A stretch of DNA of 64,000 nucleotides from Longitalea luteola (GCF_017356035.1 NZ_JAFIQX010000006.1:124001-188000), one strand, 5' to 3'. Counted from the first letter of the stretch, positions 1-9,451 are shown. Notes: generated from the letters alone by a model not told the origin. Made by a program: numbers and translations.

Positions 1-3000
1 TTATCGGTCATGCTGGCCGATGGCCGGCTCGCGGTCTTCCCATTATTACATCCGGGAGAAGAATTCTATCATCCGCAGGAAAACATACTGCTCCGCCGCA
101 AACAGAACGGTCATTTTTTACTGGAAGATTATAATGGATCGCTCTACTATCACTTCAACCTTGAAACCAAAGCCGGCACCTGGCGGCTGTCATTTATAGA
201 GAATTACAGCGGCAATCGCATTCAGTTGCATTATACCGGCGGGAATCTCAGCGCCATAACAGATTCCGCCGGGCGGCAACTGCTGATACAGTTAGATAAA
301 AAACACCGGATCACCCAGGTAATAGTTAAACATCGCGGGCTTGAACAGATCCTGGTCACCTATGGCTATAATGAAGCCGGCGACCTGGTAAGCATCGCCG
401 ATGCCCTGAATCAGGCAACCACTATTGAGTACCGTTATCACCTGATGATCAAAAAAACAGATCGCAATGGCCAAAGTTTCTATTGGGAATACGATAGCAA
501 AAAGCGTTGTATCCATACCTGGGGTGATGGCGGCGTGCTGGCCGGGTTTATCAAATACGGTAAAGGACATAATACCGTTACCAACTCGTTGGATGAAAAC
601 ACCACTTATTATTTCGATGAAAATAATTTGTGCATCCAGGAAACGGATCACTATGGCAATCACCGGTACACTGAATATACCGAAGACTTTAATATATACC
701 GGGAAATCGATGAAGCGGGAAATATAACAGGTTATGTGTATGACAATAGATCACGGCTGAAAGAAAAGATCTTTCCCGATGGAACCAGCATCCGGTACCA
801 CCACAACGAGCACAATCAGATAACACTGATCACCAATCCTGATGGCAGCACCCAGGTCTTTGGTTATGATCCATCCCGGCGGCTTCAGTTCATTAATTAT
901 CCGAACGGCCGCAATACTGCTTACGAATACAACGCAGAGGGACAACTGGCATCAGTAATTGAAACAGGCAACCGCAAAACCATGATGACGTATGATGAAG
1001 ATGAGAACCTGGCGGGTTTGCAATTGCCTGACGGGGCAACCGCTCACTGGAAATATGATGCGCTGGGCCGTTGCATACAAAGCACCAATACCACTGGCGA
1101 GGTCCGGTATTTCGAATATGATCCCTTGAATCGCATAAGCAATATGTATTTGCCCGATGGGAATACGATAAGGCTCGAGTATAATGCGTATACCCAGGTA
1201 ACGCAGGCGGCAGACCGGCACAATAGTGTACAGTTTGAGTACACAGCGCTCGGCAGCCTGAAAAAAAGAAAATTACATAACCGCGAAATGCAGTTTCTGT
1301 ATGATACGGAAGAGCGCCTGAACAGTGTTGTAAATGAAGCGGGCCGGCACTATTCGTTTGGTTACAATAAACGCGGAGAAATTATTAATGAAACGGGGTT
1401 CGACGGTTTGCAACGGCAATATGAACGCGATGCCACCGGCAAGACCACGAAAGTGATACGTGCCGGTGGCCGTTATACAAAATACGAATACGACACCAAT
1501 GGCCAGATAACCCGGGTAGAATACCATGATGGCAGCTGGGAATTGTATAATTATGACAGGAACGGGAACCTGCAGGAAGCCATCAATGAATTTGGTCATG
1601 TTCGGTTCACCCGTAATAAACTGGGTTATATAGAAACAGAAGAACAGGACGGATACCTTGTACGCAGCACCTATGATAAGGCAGGTGAGCGCATTAACAT
1701 TACCAGTAGTTTAGGCGCCGCTATACAACTGCAGCGCAATAAACTGGGCCTGGTAACCAATATGCAGGCAAAGGTGAACAACCTGTTGTGGGAAGCCCAA
1801 ATGAAATACAACCAGGCAGGACAGGAAATAGAAAGACTGTTACCGGGCGGATTAACCAGTGAATGGCGATATGATCAGGCTGCAAGGCCTGGTGAGCACA
1901 AAGTGAGTAGAAGAGGAGTTGTGCAAAGCTGGAAAAAATATACCTGGGATGCGAACGACCGGCTTACCAATGTGTTTGACGCCCTGTCGCAGGGAAATAA
2001 TCATTTCAGGTATGAAACCTTCAGCAGCCTGGTATTTGCACAGTATGCCGATAACAGTATTATCCATCGTGCTACGGATGCAACGGGCAATATTTACGAA
2101 AGCACCACAAAAACAGACCGTAAATACAATAACGCCGGCGCTTTACAGGAAAGTCAACAATATACTTATAAATACGACGAAGAAGGTAATCTGATCAGTA
2201 GAACAGACAAGTCGAACCGAAAAAGTACATCCTATGAGTGGTATGCCAATGGCATGTTGAAAAAAGTAGTAAGGCCCGATGGAAAAGAAATAACGTTCAC
2301 CTATGATGCCCTGGGACGGCGCATCTCTAAATGTTTTGCCGGCAAAATAACCCGCTGGGTCTGGGATAATGATGTGCCATTACATGAATGGACCTACGAC
2401 GAAAAAGAAAAACCATCCGTAGTGGTAAATGAATGGGGCGAAATGACCTTTGATAAACAGGAACCGAATCCGCATAATGCGCTCCATGCCGTTAGCGGCA
2501 TAACGTGGGTGTTTGAGGCAGGTAAATATATACCGGCAGCAAAAATTGAAAATGGTGAAACCTATAGTATTATATGCGACCATCTGGGCACACCGCAATG
2601 GATGTACGATAGCGAAGGAAAAATTGTTTGGGAAGGATTTTTGGATATTTACGGAAGAATCAGAACTTTACACGGCAAGAACAGTTCTTTGCCATTCAGG
2701 TTTCCGGGCCAGTACGAAGATGTGGAGACCGGCTTATATTACAACCGGTTTAGGTATTATGACCCGCAAATGGGAACCTACATCAGCCAGGACCCTATAG
2801 GGTTATTAGGAGGGAGTATGTTATATGCATACGTACCTGATGTAAATAGTGAAGTGGATATCCTGGGTCTGGCAGGAACCGGCAGAGGATGGTTGAACTG
2901 GGCCAAGAAATGGCACGACAAGCGGGCGGATGAAATATTCGGTGAGGGTAACAAAGGAAGGAATATACGTGGCAGGCAATATGACAAGTATTATGATAAA

Positions 3001-3240
3001 AAGGATATAGAATATAAATCCGATAATTTTTCAAAAGGCCCAAGAACCAAAGAGTCGCTCGAAAGAATGAACAGGCAGTTAGACAAAGATATTGCCAACA
3101 AGGCGGCGGGCAGAGCAAACCCGCACTGGCATTTTGAGCACGATCCAAGTGTGGCAGATGATATGAAGGACTTCCTGAAAAAAATGGATGACAATGGAAT
3201 TCCCCGTACGCATGGTAAAACGTATCCGGATTGTAATTAG
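1..3240 (+). CDS. RHS/YD-repeat polymorphic toxin, 5' end outside window
   Basis: The reading frame is open from base 1, so the N-terminus lies upstream; residues are numbered here from the ATG at 10. Residues about 100-900 are an array of YD repeats (G-x-x-x-x-Y-x-Y-D-x-x-G-R type) that in RHS proteins form a shell enclosing the toxin. The conserved end of the shell is visible as ETGLYYNRFRYYDP and QDPIGLLGG (D928), after which RHS proteins autocleave. The last 120 residues (about 957-1076) are unrelated to the shell: lysine/arginine-rich, with an HWHFEHDP segment (H1039, H1041, H1044) that could be a metal or catalytic site. I do not recognise the toxin family. A short gene 15 nt downstream is the expected immunity partner. 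RHS identity is firm; the toxic activity is inferred. Confidence 0.93.
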   Translation, partial: LSVMLADGRLAVFPLLHPGEEFYHPQENILLRRKQNGHFLLEDYNGSLYYHFNLETKAGTWRLSFIENYSGNRIQLHYTGGNLSAITDSAGRQLLIQLDKKHRITQVIVKHRGLEQILVTYGYNEAGDLVSIADALNQATTIEYRYHLMIKKTDRNGQSFYWEYDSKKRCIHTWGDGGVLAGFIKYGKGHNTVTNSLDENTTYYFDENNLCIQETDHYGNHRYTEYTEDFNIYREIDEAGNITGYVYDNRSRLKEKIFPDGTSIRYHHNEHNQITLITNPDGSTQVFGYDPSRRLQFINYPNGRNTAYEYNAEGQLASVIETGNRKTMMTYDEDENLAGLQLPDGATAHWKYDALGRCIQSTNTTGEVRYFEYDPLNRISNMYLPDGNTIRLEYNAYTQVTQAADRHNSVQFEYTALGSLKKRKLHNREMQFLYDTEERLNSVVNEAGRHYSFGYNKRGEIINETGFDGLQRQYERDATGKTTKVIRAGGRYTKYEYDTNGQITRVEYHDGSWELYNYDRNGNLQEAINEFGHVRFTRNKLGYIETEEQDGYLVRSTYDKAGERINITSSLGAAIQLQRNKLGLVTNMQAKVNNLLWEAQMKYNQAGQEIERLLPGGLTSEWRYDQAARPGEHKVSRRGVVQSWKKYTWDANDRLTNVFDALSQGNNHFRYETFSSLVFAQYADNSIIHRATDATGNIYESTTKTDRKYNNAGALQESQQYTYKYDEEGNLISRTDKSNRKSTSYEWYANGMLKKVVRPDGKEITFTYDALGRRISKCFAGKITRWVWDNDVPLHEWTYDEKEKPSVVVNEWGEMTFDKQEPNPHNALHAVSGITWVFEAGKYIPAAKIENGETYSIICDHLGTPQWMYDSEGKIVWEGFLDIYGRIRTLHGKNSSLPFRFPGQYEDVETGLYYNRFRYYDPQMGTYISQDPIGLLGGSMLYAYVPDVNSEVDILGLAGTGRGWLNWAKKWHDKRADEIFGEGNKGRNIRGRQYDKYYDKKDIEYKSDNFSKGPRTKESLERMNRQLDKDIANKAAGRANPHWHFEHDPSVADDMKDFLKKMDDNGIPRTHGKTYPDCN

Positions 3241-3255
3241 ATAAAACATAGCATA

Positions 3256-3867
3256 ATGTCGGAATTTTATAGTGTTGTTAATGAGTTCGATACCTTGATC
3301 AGCAAATATGATTTTAAGTCACCCAAAAAGCTGTGGTACGATAATATGATAGCATTAAGCAAGCACATAGACGATATCTTCTATTGTTATGTAATTGCGA
3401 GGGTGTACAAACAGGATGGTTCTTTGGAAACCAACTTATGGGTAGGACCGGTTGACAGACCTGATGACGGTTTGGAAAGTTTATCAGCGCATATTAAAGT
3501 TGAGATCGGGTACAATAAAACATTAGATGAAAATTTCTTCAAAGATTGTGAAAGCAGAATAATCGAAATGATAGAAGGCGGCGCCCTGGATTCGTTAATG
3601 CAAAAGTCAAAAAAGGAGTTGGCCAATCCTTCAGAAAAGAACAGGGCGTACGAAGTATACACGCAGTTCACTTTACCTTTTTATAAAATGGTGTTGACAG
3701 AAGCGAACAACGATAAGAAGATCCTGAACAACAAAAAGAAATGCCAGCCAATAATCGAGAAAGTGTTAGCTGCCATGGACGGTGAGCAAAAGGAATTTTT
3801 TAATAAGATCGGATTAAAAGAAACAGTTGATCTTATTTGGGAGCTGTGTTATATCTATTCACTGTAA
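3256..3867 (+). CDS. Candidate immunity protein for the RHS toxin
   Basis: A 203-residue soluble protein without signal peptide or membrane segment, starting 15 nt after the RHS stop codon and ending just before an intrinsic terminator, so the two genes form one unit. It is acidic and helix-rich in its second half and contains the segment WVGPVDRPDDGLESL in the first half. I recognise no family. Position, size and lack of export signal fit a cytoplasmic immunity protein that binds the toxin tip; this role is inferred only from context. The gene seems more AT-rich than the RHS shell, as is common for exchangeable toxin/immunity ends. Confidence 0.7.
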   Translation: MSEFYSVVNEFDTLISKYDFKSPKKLWYDNMIALSKHIDDIFYCYVIARVYKQDGSLETNLWVGPVDRPDDGLESLSAHIKVEIGYNKTLDENFFKDCESRIIEMIEGGALDSLMQKSKKELANPSEKNRAYEVYTQFTLPFYKMVLTEANNDKKILNNKKKCQPIIEKVLAAMDGEQKEFFNKIGLKETVDLIWELCYIYSL

Positions 3868-3891
3868 AAAGGCCACTACAAGCTATAGAGG

Positions 3892-3925
3892 ATCCAGGCC
3901 GTTCAATAACGGTCTGGATTTTTTT
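3892..3925 (+). terminator. Intrinsic terminator after the toxin/immunity pair
   Basis: A 12-bp stem (ATCCAGgCCGTT paired with AACGGtCTGGAT) with a CAAT loop is followed by seven T. It lies 25 nt after the immunity stop codon. Confidence 0.85.
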
Positions 3926-3945
3926 ATATGTCAGTTAAAAGTGGC

Positions 3946-4392
3946 TTAGGTGGCTTTACGGTCTTTTTCATCAAAATAACTATCCACCGACCAGGGTCCA
4001 TTCCCCGCGATGGCGAAATAAATAAGCCCGATCAAAACAATTACGGTAATAGCTATCTGTTGAAAAGGACGGAACATTTCTTCCTGGTTAATAAAGAACA
4101 GCGCACCGATCAGAATAGGGATCTGAATAATGCACGCAACCCTTGTAAGCAACCCCACCGCCAGGAACAGACCGCCCACTATATGGGCAAAAACTATATA
4201 GTGACCAAGCATACTTAAGGCAAAATAACTGTTGGGCAGGAAATCACCCATGCGGCCGATCATAAAGCTCATGTTTTCGAGAAACTCGATCCCTTTGTAA
4301 CATAAGAACAAACCCAGGGCTATACGGGGAATATCCGCCCATTTGGGATGGTGCCTGTCACCCCAATACTCAAGACGTTGAAGGAGGTTCAT
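3946..4392 (-). CDS. DoxX-family integral membrane protein
   Basis: A protein of 148 residues with four predicted membrane helices (about residues 22-40, 55-78, 84-100 and 108-127) and the family's N-terminal R-x-x-L-G-x-x-x-x-x-G-x-x-K/E-like pattern (RIALGLFLCYKGIEFL). DoxX-like proteins sit in the inner membrane; some pair with thioredoxin- or quinone-linked partners, but no such partner is adjacent, so the function is open. The ATG at 4392 is chosen because the upstream 26 codons of the frame lack similarity and begin at a non-ATG codon. The gene converges with the immunity gene. Confidence 0.75.
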   Translation of the reverse strand: MNLLQRLEYWGDRHHPKWADIPRIALGLFLCYKGIEFLENMSFMIGRMGDFLPNSYFALSMLGHYIVFAHIVGGLFLAVGLLTRVACIIQIPILIGALFFINQEEMFRPFQQIAITVIVLIGLIYFAIAGNGPWSVDSYFDEKDRKAT

Positions 4393-4479
4393 ATGGCAAT
4401 TTTTGGAGTTAATAAAGAAAGAGCGGTACAAAGGTAGGTATATTCCTGATAGCACTTTGAAACACACCATAATACATAT

Positions 4480-4517
4480 AAAAAGGCATCCTGGCCGGGG
4501 CCGGGACGCCTTTTTGC
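4480..4517 (-). terminator. Intrinsic terminator, possibly bidirectional
   Basis: A GC-rich stem (AAAAAGGCGTCC / GGATGCCTTTTT with CGG/CCG continuation) lies 24 nt after the stop of the minus-strand gene at 4541-5020, with a T run on that strand. Confidence 0.75.
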
Positions 4518-4540
4518 TGTAACTAACTTTTATTCAATAT

Positions 4541-5020
4541 TTAAACGGAGACGGAGGCGCTTTTGGCGGAAAACAACCAGTCAGATAACCTGCTGGCTAT
4601 TTTAAGCCTGCCAGGAAAAGAACCATTGATGTTGCCGGTATAATCAACAAACTTCACCATTACTTTGATCATGATCAGTTGTTCATTCCGGGCCTTTTCC
4701 TGCCGGGCGGCAGAAACTGCTATCCATTTTTCCATTTCAGCGGCATCCTCTGCAATAATTCCTTTGCCCTGCACTTTCAGGCGATAACCAATACCCTTTT
4801 TGAAAAACTCCAATCGAACCGGAAATTCCTTATCAAACGCCTCCAGATCCTGTACAGGTTTGGGAATAACAAAACTGATCTCACCATTGTCATTAAGCTC
4901 CATTTCGGTGATCAGGTGATTGGGTAGTTTAAATAAAGAGTCCCCTTCAGCAAAAAACAAAGCGCTATTCAGTTCAGACAACTTTCTCTTCAACAGTTTG
5001 CCGGGTAAATTAGTATTCAT
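4541..5020 (-). CDS. Pyridoxamine 5'-phosphate oxidase-like (FMN-binding split barrel) protein
   Basis: A soluble 159-residue protein. Residues about 15-85 look like the split-barrel fold of general stress protein 26-like proteins: an opening helix, a hydrophobic LNSALFFAEGDSLFKLP strand, then alternating beta strands ending in FFKKGIGYRLKVQGKG. The C-terminal half is helical and poorly characteristic. Proteins of this type bind flavin or act as small oxidoreductases, but no catalytic residue can be named here. The assignment is from overall pattern and is moderate at best. It is transcribed alone and ends at a strong hairpin terminator. Confidence 0.45.
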   Translation of the reverse strand: MNTNLPGKLLKRKLSELNSALFFAEGDSLFKLPNHLITEMELNDNGEISFVIPKPVQDLEAFDKEFPVRLEFFKKGIGYRLKVQGKGIIAEDAAEMEKWIAVSAARQEKARNEQLIMIKVMVKFVDYTGNINGSFPGRLKIASRLSDWLFSAKSASVSV

Positions 5021-5268
5021 AGATTCCGTTTTATATTATAGAATAAAAAACAACAGTATGGATTACACATTTTTCAGCCGCTCAGGCATATTATATATTA
5101 CCCAATTGCCATACCATGTTCCTAATGAATGATTCTTAACGAATTAATTCAGGCATATCAAAAAATCCGTCCCATTAATGGACAGGTTTTTCCAAAATTG
5201 ACATTCCTGACTCACTTACCGTTGGATTACCCGGTGAATTGTAAAAAAAGTAGAATAAACTGGATTTA

Positions 5269-5571
5269 TCAGACCTGTGAACCTTTTATAAGAACAACTG
5301 ATTGAACAGATTGTTCTTTAAGATGTAGATAGCTTTTTCTGGTTTCGTCCTGTTGATACCCCTCAAGACCCTGCTCATTTTCAAAAGCTACCAGGTGGAT
5401 TTCGAATGGCGGTTCTATTGAATTATCTACAAATGTACTACTTGTTGGCCGTAAACGAAAGAGAAGTTGTCCGTTATATTTCCACAATAAAGGCAGAACG
5501 ATATTTTCAAACTCAAAAAATGTTTCTTCCTGTCCATCCTTTATATAAATGAGTTGTGTAATATAGATCAT
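5269..5571 (-). CDS. DUF1330-like small protein
   Basis: A 100-residue soluble protein. It opens with MIYITQLIYIKDGQEETFFEFE and continues with a ferredoxin-like pattern of short strands and helices (VLPLLWKYNGQLLFRLRP, then IHLVAFENEQGLEGY), matching the dimeric alpha-beta barrel architecture of DUF1330/NIPSNAP-type proteins. No catalytic function is known for these. It stands alone between non-coding stretches of about 250 and 150 nt. Confidence 0.5.
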   Translation of the reverse strand: MIYITQLIYIKDGQEETFFEFENIVLPLLWKYNGQLLFRLRPTSSTFVDNSIEPPFEIHLVAFENEQGLEGYQQDETRKSYLHLKEQSVQSVVLIKGSQV

Positions 5572-5725
5572 GACCGCTTTTTTGCAATATAACCTGAATG
5601 CGGGGCTAAAACTGCGTATTTTTTACGTTAGTTCTGACTATTAATTTGTTAAAGCGTTCAAACATAGCTTAAAAAAAATATTTTACACAAGTAAACGTCG
5701 CCGGTAGGGGATAGTCTATGGGTGA

Positions 5726-6760
5726 ATGAACCCTTCGCGTACGCATCTTATCGTGCTGACTGCATTCGCAATTACAGCGTTACTATCCATTCCGCGTTTG
5801 TTATGGTTACACCATAAAGCGCAGATGAATGATCTTTTCCAACCGAATTACGCTGATCTATTATTGAGAGCGCTTTATATATTTTTCATTGCTGTTCTGT
5901 TCTTCATTATTCATTTACAGACCCGTATCATTAAAGCAGGATTCATAAAAATAGATCTCAATAGCTTTTGGCAACGTTTACCGCTAAGTGTAGGCGTATT
6001 CTTTATAACAGTGCCTTTGTTCCTGCAGTTTCACAAATGGTTATTTCCTGCACCTGCCAACGAACAAATCTTCCGGTTCCTGTTTAACCTCAACATGAGC
6101 ATGAGCGTTATCATGACCATTTTGTTTGCACAGATCTTCCGCCTCTTAATATATAATTACCAGATCCGATTGACCAACGCTTCCTTATTGAAAGCGAATG
6201 CAGAGACCAGGTTTGAAGTATTGAAGAACCAGGTAAATCCGCATTTCCTGTTCAACGCATTCAATACCATCAATTCGTTGATCATGACCGATCAGCAGGC
6301 AGCCGTGCACTACGTCAACAATATGTCAGAGGTGTACAGGTATGTGTTGAAAAGCCATGAGCAGAACGCCATATCATTACAGGAGGAATTGCATTTTGTG
6401 GAAGCGTATATTAATATGCTGAAAGGACGTTATGGCAATAAAGTACAGTTTGAAGTGAACGTGTTACCCGTTTACAACCGGCACAAACTGCCACCTATGG
6501 CATTACAAATTCTGCTAGAAAATGCCGTAAAGCATAATATAGCCTCCCGCAGCAAGCCGCTGTTCATCTGCATTGTTACCACGCGGGAAGGTGGTTTGGT
6601 AGTAGCCAATAACCTGCAGAAACGGCCTCAAACGGAAGCATCTACCGGACTGGGATTACAGAATTTAAACCAACGCTGTAAGTACCTATCCAACCACGAT
6701 CTTATTATCCAACAAACCGAATCCAGCTTTTCAGTAACCATTCCTTTATTGAATGAATAA
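5726..6760 (+). CDS. LytS/YehU-type sensor histidine kinase
   Basis: A 344-residue inner-membrane kinase with four predicted helices in residues 1-150 (about 7-27, 45-66, 85-105 and 120-145). These are followed by a His_kinase (PF06580) domain whose phospho-acceptor motif VNPHFLFNAFNTINSL contains H173. The ATPase part shows the N box (LLENAVKHNI) and a G box (STGLGLQNLNQR). There is no extracellular sensor domain of size, so the signal is probably sensed in the membrane. It is followed after 3 nt by its LytTR regulator, implying coupled translation. The start at 5726 gives a proper first membrane helix. Confidence 0.9.
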   Translation: MNPSRTHLIVLTAFAITALLSIPRLLWLHHKAQMNDLFQPNYADLLLRALYIFFIAVLFFIIHLQTRIIKAGFIKIDLNSFWQRLPLSVGVFFITVPLFLQFHKWLFPAPANEQIFRFLFNLNMSMSVIMTILFAQIFRLLIYNYQIRLTNASLLKANAETRFEVLKNQVNPHFLFNAFNTINSLIMTDQQAAVHYVNNMSEVYRYVLKSHEQNAISLQEELHFVEAYINMLKGRYGNKVQFEVNVLPVYNRHKLPPMALQILLENAVKHNIASRSKPLFICIVTTREGGLVVANNLQKRPQTEASTGLGLQNLNQRCKYLSNHDLIIQQTESSFSVTIPLLNE

Positions 6761-6763
6761 ATT

Positions 6764-7528
6764 ATGAAAATTGCCATCATAGAAGATGAAGAAAGTGCGG
6801 TTCAGCAGTTAAAGAACCTGTTAACCGAAGTAATAACGACTGCCGAGATAGTGGCTGTTATCGACACCGTAGAAGAAACAGTGGCCTGGCTGAAAAGCCG
6901 CCCCGCAGTAGATCTGATCTTCCTCGACATTCACCTGGCCGACGGTTGTTGCTTTGCTATTTTTCAGCAATGCGCTATAGACACACCGATAATATTTACC
7001 ACGGCCTATGATCAATATGCCATCAGGGCTTTTGAAGTAAACAGCATCGATTACCTGCTTAAACCAGTACGAAAAGAAAGACTGCAGCAGGCGCTGGAGA
7101 AATATCACCGGCTTAATAATACCCGCCAGGTGTTGAATAGCGAGCAGTTATTGCAACAGCTAACGCGCGACATTACCAAAGCCACGCAATACAAACGTCA
7201 TTTTCTAATTCCGTATAAAGACAGGTTGATTCCTGTGTCCGTAGATGATTTTGCCTGGTTCGAGATCAGGAGTGGGGTAGTGCGGGGTATTACCTACGAT
7301 AAGAAGCACTGGCTGTTGGAAGAAAGCCTCGATGAACTGGCGGAAACAATAAACCCCGAAACGTTTTACCGGGCCAACAGGCAATTTCTCATCAATCGCA
7401 GGGCAATTAAAGAAATTGAATACTATTTCAACGGACGGTTTTGCCTGCATTTATCGCCCAATGCCGAAGAACCGGTACTGGTGAGTAAAGCCAAAGCCGG
7501 ACAGTTCAGGCAATGGATGGCCGGGTAA
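6764..7528 (+). CDS. LytTR-family response regulator
   Basis: A 254-residue regulator. Residues 1-120 form a receiver domain with acidic residues E7-E9 (IIEDEES), phospho-acceptor D55 in FLDIHLADG, and the K-P pair in YLLKPVRKERL. Residues about 150-254 form a LytTR DNA-binding domain (HFLIPYKDRLIPVSVDDFAW and FYRANRQFLINRRAI). It is the cognate partner of the preceding kinase. In this phylum such pairs control envelope or secondary functions, and the target is not evident from the neighbours; the Spy-like gene 127 nt downstream is one candidate. Confidence 0.92.
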   Translation: MKIAIIEDEESAVQQLKNLLTEVITTAEIVAVIDTVEETVAWLKSRPAVDLIFLDIHLADGCCFAIFQQCAIDTPIIFTTAYDQYAIRAFEVNSIDYLLKPVRKERLQQALEKYHRLNNTRQVLNSEQLLQQLTRDITKATQYKRHFLIPYKDRLIPVSVDDFAWFEIRSGVVRGITYDKKHWLLEESLDELAETINPETFYRANRQFLINRRAIKEIEYYFNGRFCLHLSPNAEEPVLVSKAKAGQFRQWMAG

Positions 7529-7622
7529 TCAACTGAAGACGGTTTAACAACGAAACCAGCAGCTTAACCCTCAAATTGAGCAGCTTAAGCCAGATAACCC
7601 GAACGCTCAGCCCATGAACAAC

Positions 7623-7630
7623 GACCTTTG
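7623..7630 (+). promoter_or_regulatory. Bacteroidota -7 element before the Spy-like gene
   Basis: GACCTTTG matches seven of eight positions of TAnnTTTG and lies 25 nt before the ATG at 7656. It argues against the earlier ATG at 7614, which it would leave upstream of the transcript. No clear -33 TTTG was found. Confidence 0.5.
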
Positions 7631-7655
7631 TACGCAAACAGCACAAACATACATT

Positions 7656-8036
7656 ATGAAACAAATTATCAGGATCATCACAGCGCTTGTAGTAATTACA
7701 TTAGGAGCAATCAACGCCTCTGCACAATCTAAAATGACCGAAGCGCAAAAAACCGAAGCCAAAGCCAGGTACCAGGAGTATAAGGAAAAACTCAACCTTA
7801 CAGAGGAGCAATCTAAAAAAGTAGATGCTATTAATACCACCTGGTTTGAAGGGATCTCGGAATTAAAGAATTCAAATGGTTCAAAACTGGCCAAGTATAA
7901 AAAGTACAAATCGCTGAATGCAGAAAAGGACAGGAAGATGAAAGAAGTACTGACGAAAGAACAGTTCAAAATATACAAGCAACAGCAGGACGAAAGAAAA
8001 GAGGAGTTCAAACAAAGAAGAGCTAACCGCCAATAA
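7656..8036 (+). CDS. Secreted Spy/CpxP (LTxxQ)-like helical protein
   Basis: A 126-residue protein with a clear signal peptide (MKQIIRIITALVVITLG, cut after ASAQ). The mature part is highly charged, Lys/Glu/Gln-rich and helical. It has two LTxxQ-like motifs, LNLTEEQSKKVDAI and VLTKEQFKIYKQQ, typical of Spy/CpxP periplasmic chaperones that respond to envelope stress. The later ATG is preferred because it starts the signal peptide and has a -7 element just upstream. Its position after a LytS/LytTR pair suggests envelope-stress control, which is inference. Confidence 0.7.
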   Translation: MKQIIRIITALVVITLGAINASAQSKMTEAQKTEAKARYQEYKEKLNLTEEQSKKVDAINTTWFEGISELKNSNGSKLAKYKKYKSLNAEKDRKMKEVLTKEQFKIYKQQQDERKEEFKQRRANRQ

Positions 8037-8153
8037 CTCATCGTTATATCACATGAGGCGTGGAAGCGGCGCCCAGACTAACAAACGTTTATCAAACACT
8101 TAATCTTAACAAATTTTATACATTGGATTAATACAACGATAACATTAAAGAAG

Positions 8154-8222
8154 TACATTTGCACTTTCATATGGCAAGCAATCGTTTGAGCCTTTTGTTT
8201 CTACAAAGGGCTTCTTTTTTTT
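8154..8222 (+). ncRNA. Candidate very short transcript with terminator
   Basis: A TACATTTG -7 element at 8154-8161 is followed within 70 nt by an intrinsic terminator (GCCTTTTGT / ACAAAGGGC, TTCT loop, then eight T, 8190-8222). The predicted RNA would be only about 55 nt. It contains a 17-codon frame beginning at ATG 8172 that runs through the terminator, so coding is doubtful. The hairpin could instead simply end the Spy-like mRNA about 150 nt upstream. Confidence 0.35.
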
Positions 8223-8335
8223 AATAACTCCATGTACGGGATTGGTCCTAAGTTGTTACACTCACGTTTAGGCAGCATCGTAAAACCCGCAACCACCACC
8301 CGTGTTTTAACGAAATAAACAGCAACATGCAGAAA

Positions 8336-8416
8336 GCAAAACGCTTAACGCTGCACGCTGCAGAAAAATTTCTGTGCGTTCGGCGTTAAGCGTTCAGCTG
8401 TGAGCGTTCAGCGTTA
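8336..8416. repeat. Word-family B element (GCGTTAAGCG/GCGTTCAGCG)
   Basis: Repeated GCGTT(A/C)AGCG words stand in inverted arms (8337-8363 and 8381-8416) around a CAGAAAAATTTCTG palindrome. The right arm includes the panB stop codon (8414-8416). Related copies lie at 17905-17993 and 63703-63801. Confidence 0.75.
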
Positions 8417-9235
8417 ATATTGTTCCTTATCGTTGGGAAATTGTTTTGCCTTCACGTCGTTTACATAATTCTTTACGGCACCGGTGATCTGTTCATGCAG
8501 GTTCAGGTATTGCCGTAAAAAACGCGGTTTGAATTCGGTATTGATCCCTAACATATCGTGCATGACCAGTACCTGTCCATCGCAATACATGCCGGCGCCA
8601 ATACCGATCGTTGGTATTACCAGCGACTCAGATACTTCTTTGGCCAGCGCAGCAGGGATCTTTTCCAGCACAACCCCAAAACAACCTGCTTCCTGCAAAA
8701 GCTTTGCATCCTGGCGCAGTTTATTGGCTTCGGCCTCTTCCTTTGCACGAACGGTATAGGTTCCGAATTTGTAAATAGATTGAGGCGTTAATCCCAAATG
8801 CCCCATCACCGGAATGCCGGCAGCTACAATGCGCTTTACAGATTCCAGTACTTCTTCACCACCTTCCAGCTTTACGGCATGCGCACCGGTTTCTTTCATG
8901 ATGCGGATGGCAGAGGCCAGCGCTTCTTTTGAATTGGCCTGATAAGAACCAAACGGCAGATCAACCACTACAAAGCAACGGTTAATGCCCCGGATAACCG
9001 AAGAGGCGTGATAGATCATCTGGTCGAGGGTAATAGGCAGGGTGGTTTCGTGCCCGGCCATCACATTCGAGGCGGAATCACCTACCAGTATTACGTCAAT
9101 ACCGGCTTCATCGAATAAACGGGCAAAGGAAAAATCATAGGCCGTTATCATTGAAATTTTCTCGCCTACGGTCTTCATTCTTTGTAACGTATGGGTCGTT
9201 ACTTTTTTTACTTCTTTGTTAACGTGTACCGACAT
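8414..9235 (-). CDS. panB: 3-methyl-2-oxobutanoate hydroxymethyltransferase
   Basis: The first committed enzyme of pantothenate synthesis, transferring a hydroxymethyl group from methylene-tetrahydrofolate to alpha-ketoisovalerate to give ketopantoate. The product has 273 residues, the usual length. It shows the metal-binding [19 protein letters not shown] motif, [22 protein letters not shown] and the terminal PTIGIGAG loop, so it should be active. The ATG at 9235 ([11 protein letters not shown]) is chosen over an upstream start that adds 21 atypical residues. The stop codon lies inside a family-B repeat. No other pan gene is adjacent. Confidence 0.96.
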   Translation of the reverse strand: MSVHVNKEVKKVTTHTLQRMKTVGEKISMITAYDFSFARLFDEAGIDVILVGDSASNVMAGHETTLPITLDQMIYHASSVIRGINRCFVVVDLPFGSYQANSKEALASAIRIMKETGAHAVKLEGGEEVLESVKRIVAAGIPVMGHLGLTPQSIYKFGTYTVRAKEEAEANKLRQDAKLLQEAGCFGVVLEKIPAALAKEVSESLVIPTIGIGAGMYCDGQVLVMHDMLGINTEFKPRFLRQYLNLHEQITGAVKNYVNDVKAKQFPNDKEQY

Positions 9236-9354
9236 AACTGGGAGTTTAATGCGTGTAAGGCGGGAGGGAATATGGCTCTGCATTAGAATAAAACACATTC
9301 ATAATGCTCCTCGCAGTTGTTAGCGGCTGCTAAGGTAGGTGAATTTAAACAAAC

Positions 9355-9386
9355 AAGTTGCAGGTTACAGGCTACAAGTTTCAGGG
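9355..9386. repeat. Word-family D fragment (GGTTACAGG)
   Basis: Tandem imperfect words GTTGCAGGTTACAGGCTAC plus AAGTTTCAGGG. No inverted partner is seen nearby. Fuller copies occur at 31599-31683 and 63281-63396. Confidence 0.55.
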
Positions 9387-9451
9387 AAATATGAAAAAAG
9401 AAGAATAATAAATTAAAAATGAAGCAGTTGATGAATTATTGAGTTATTAAG

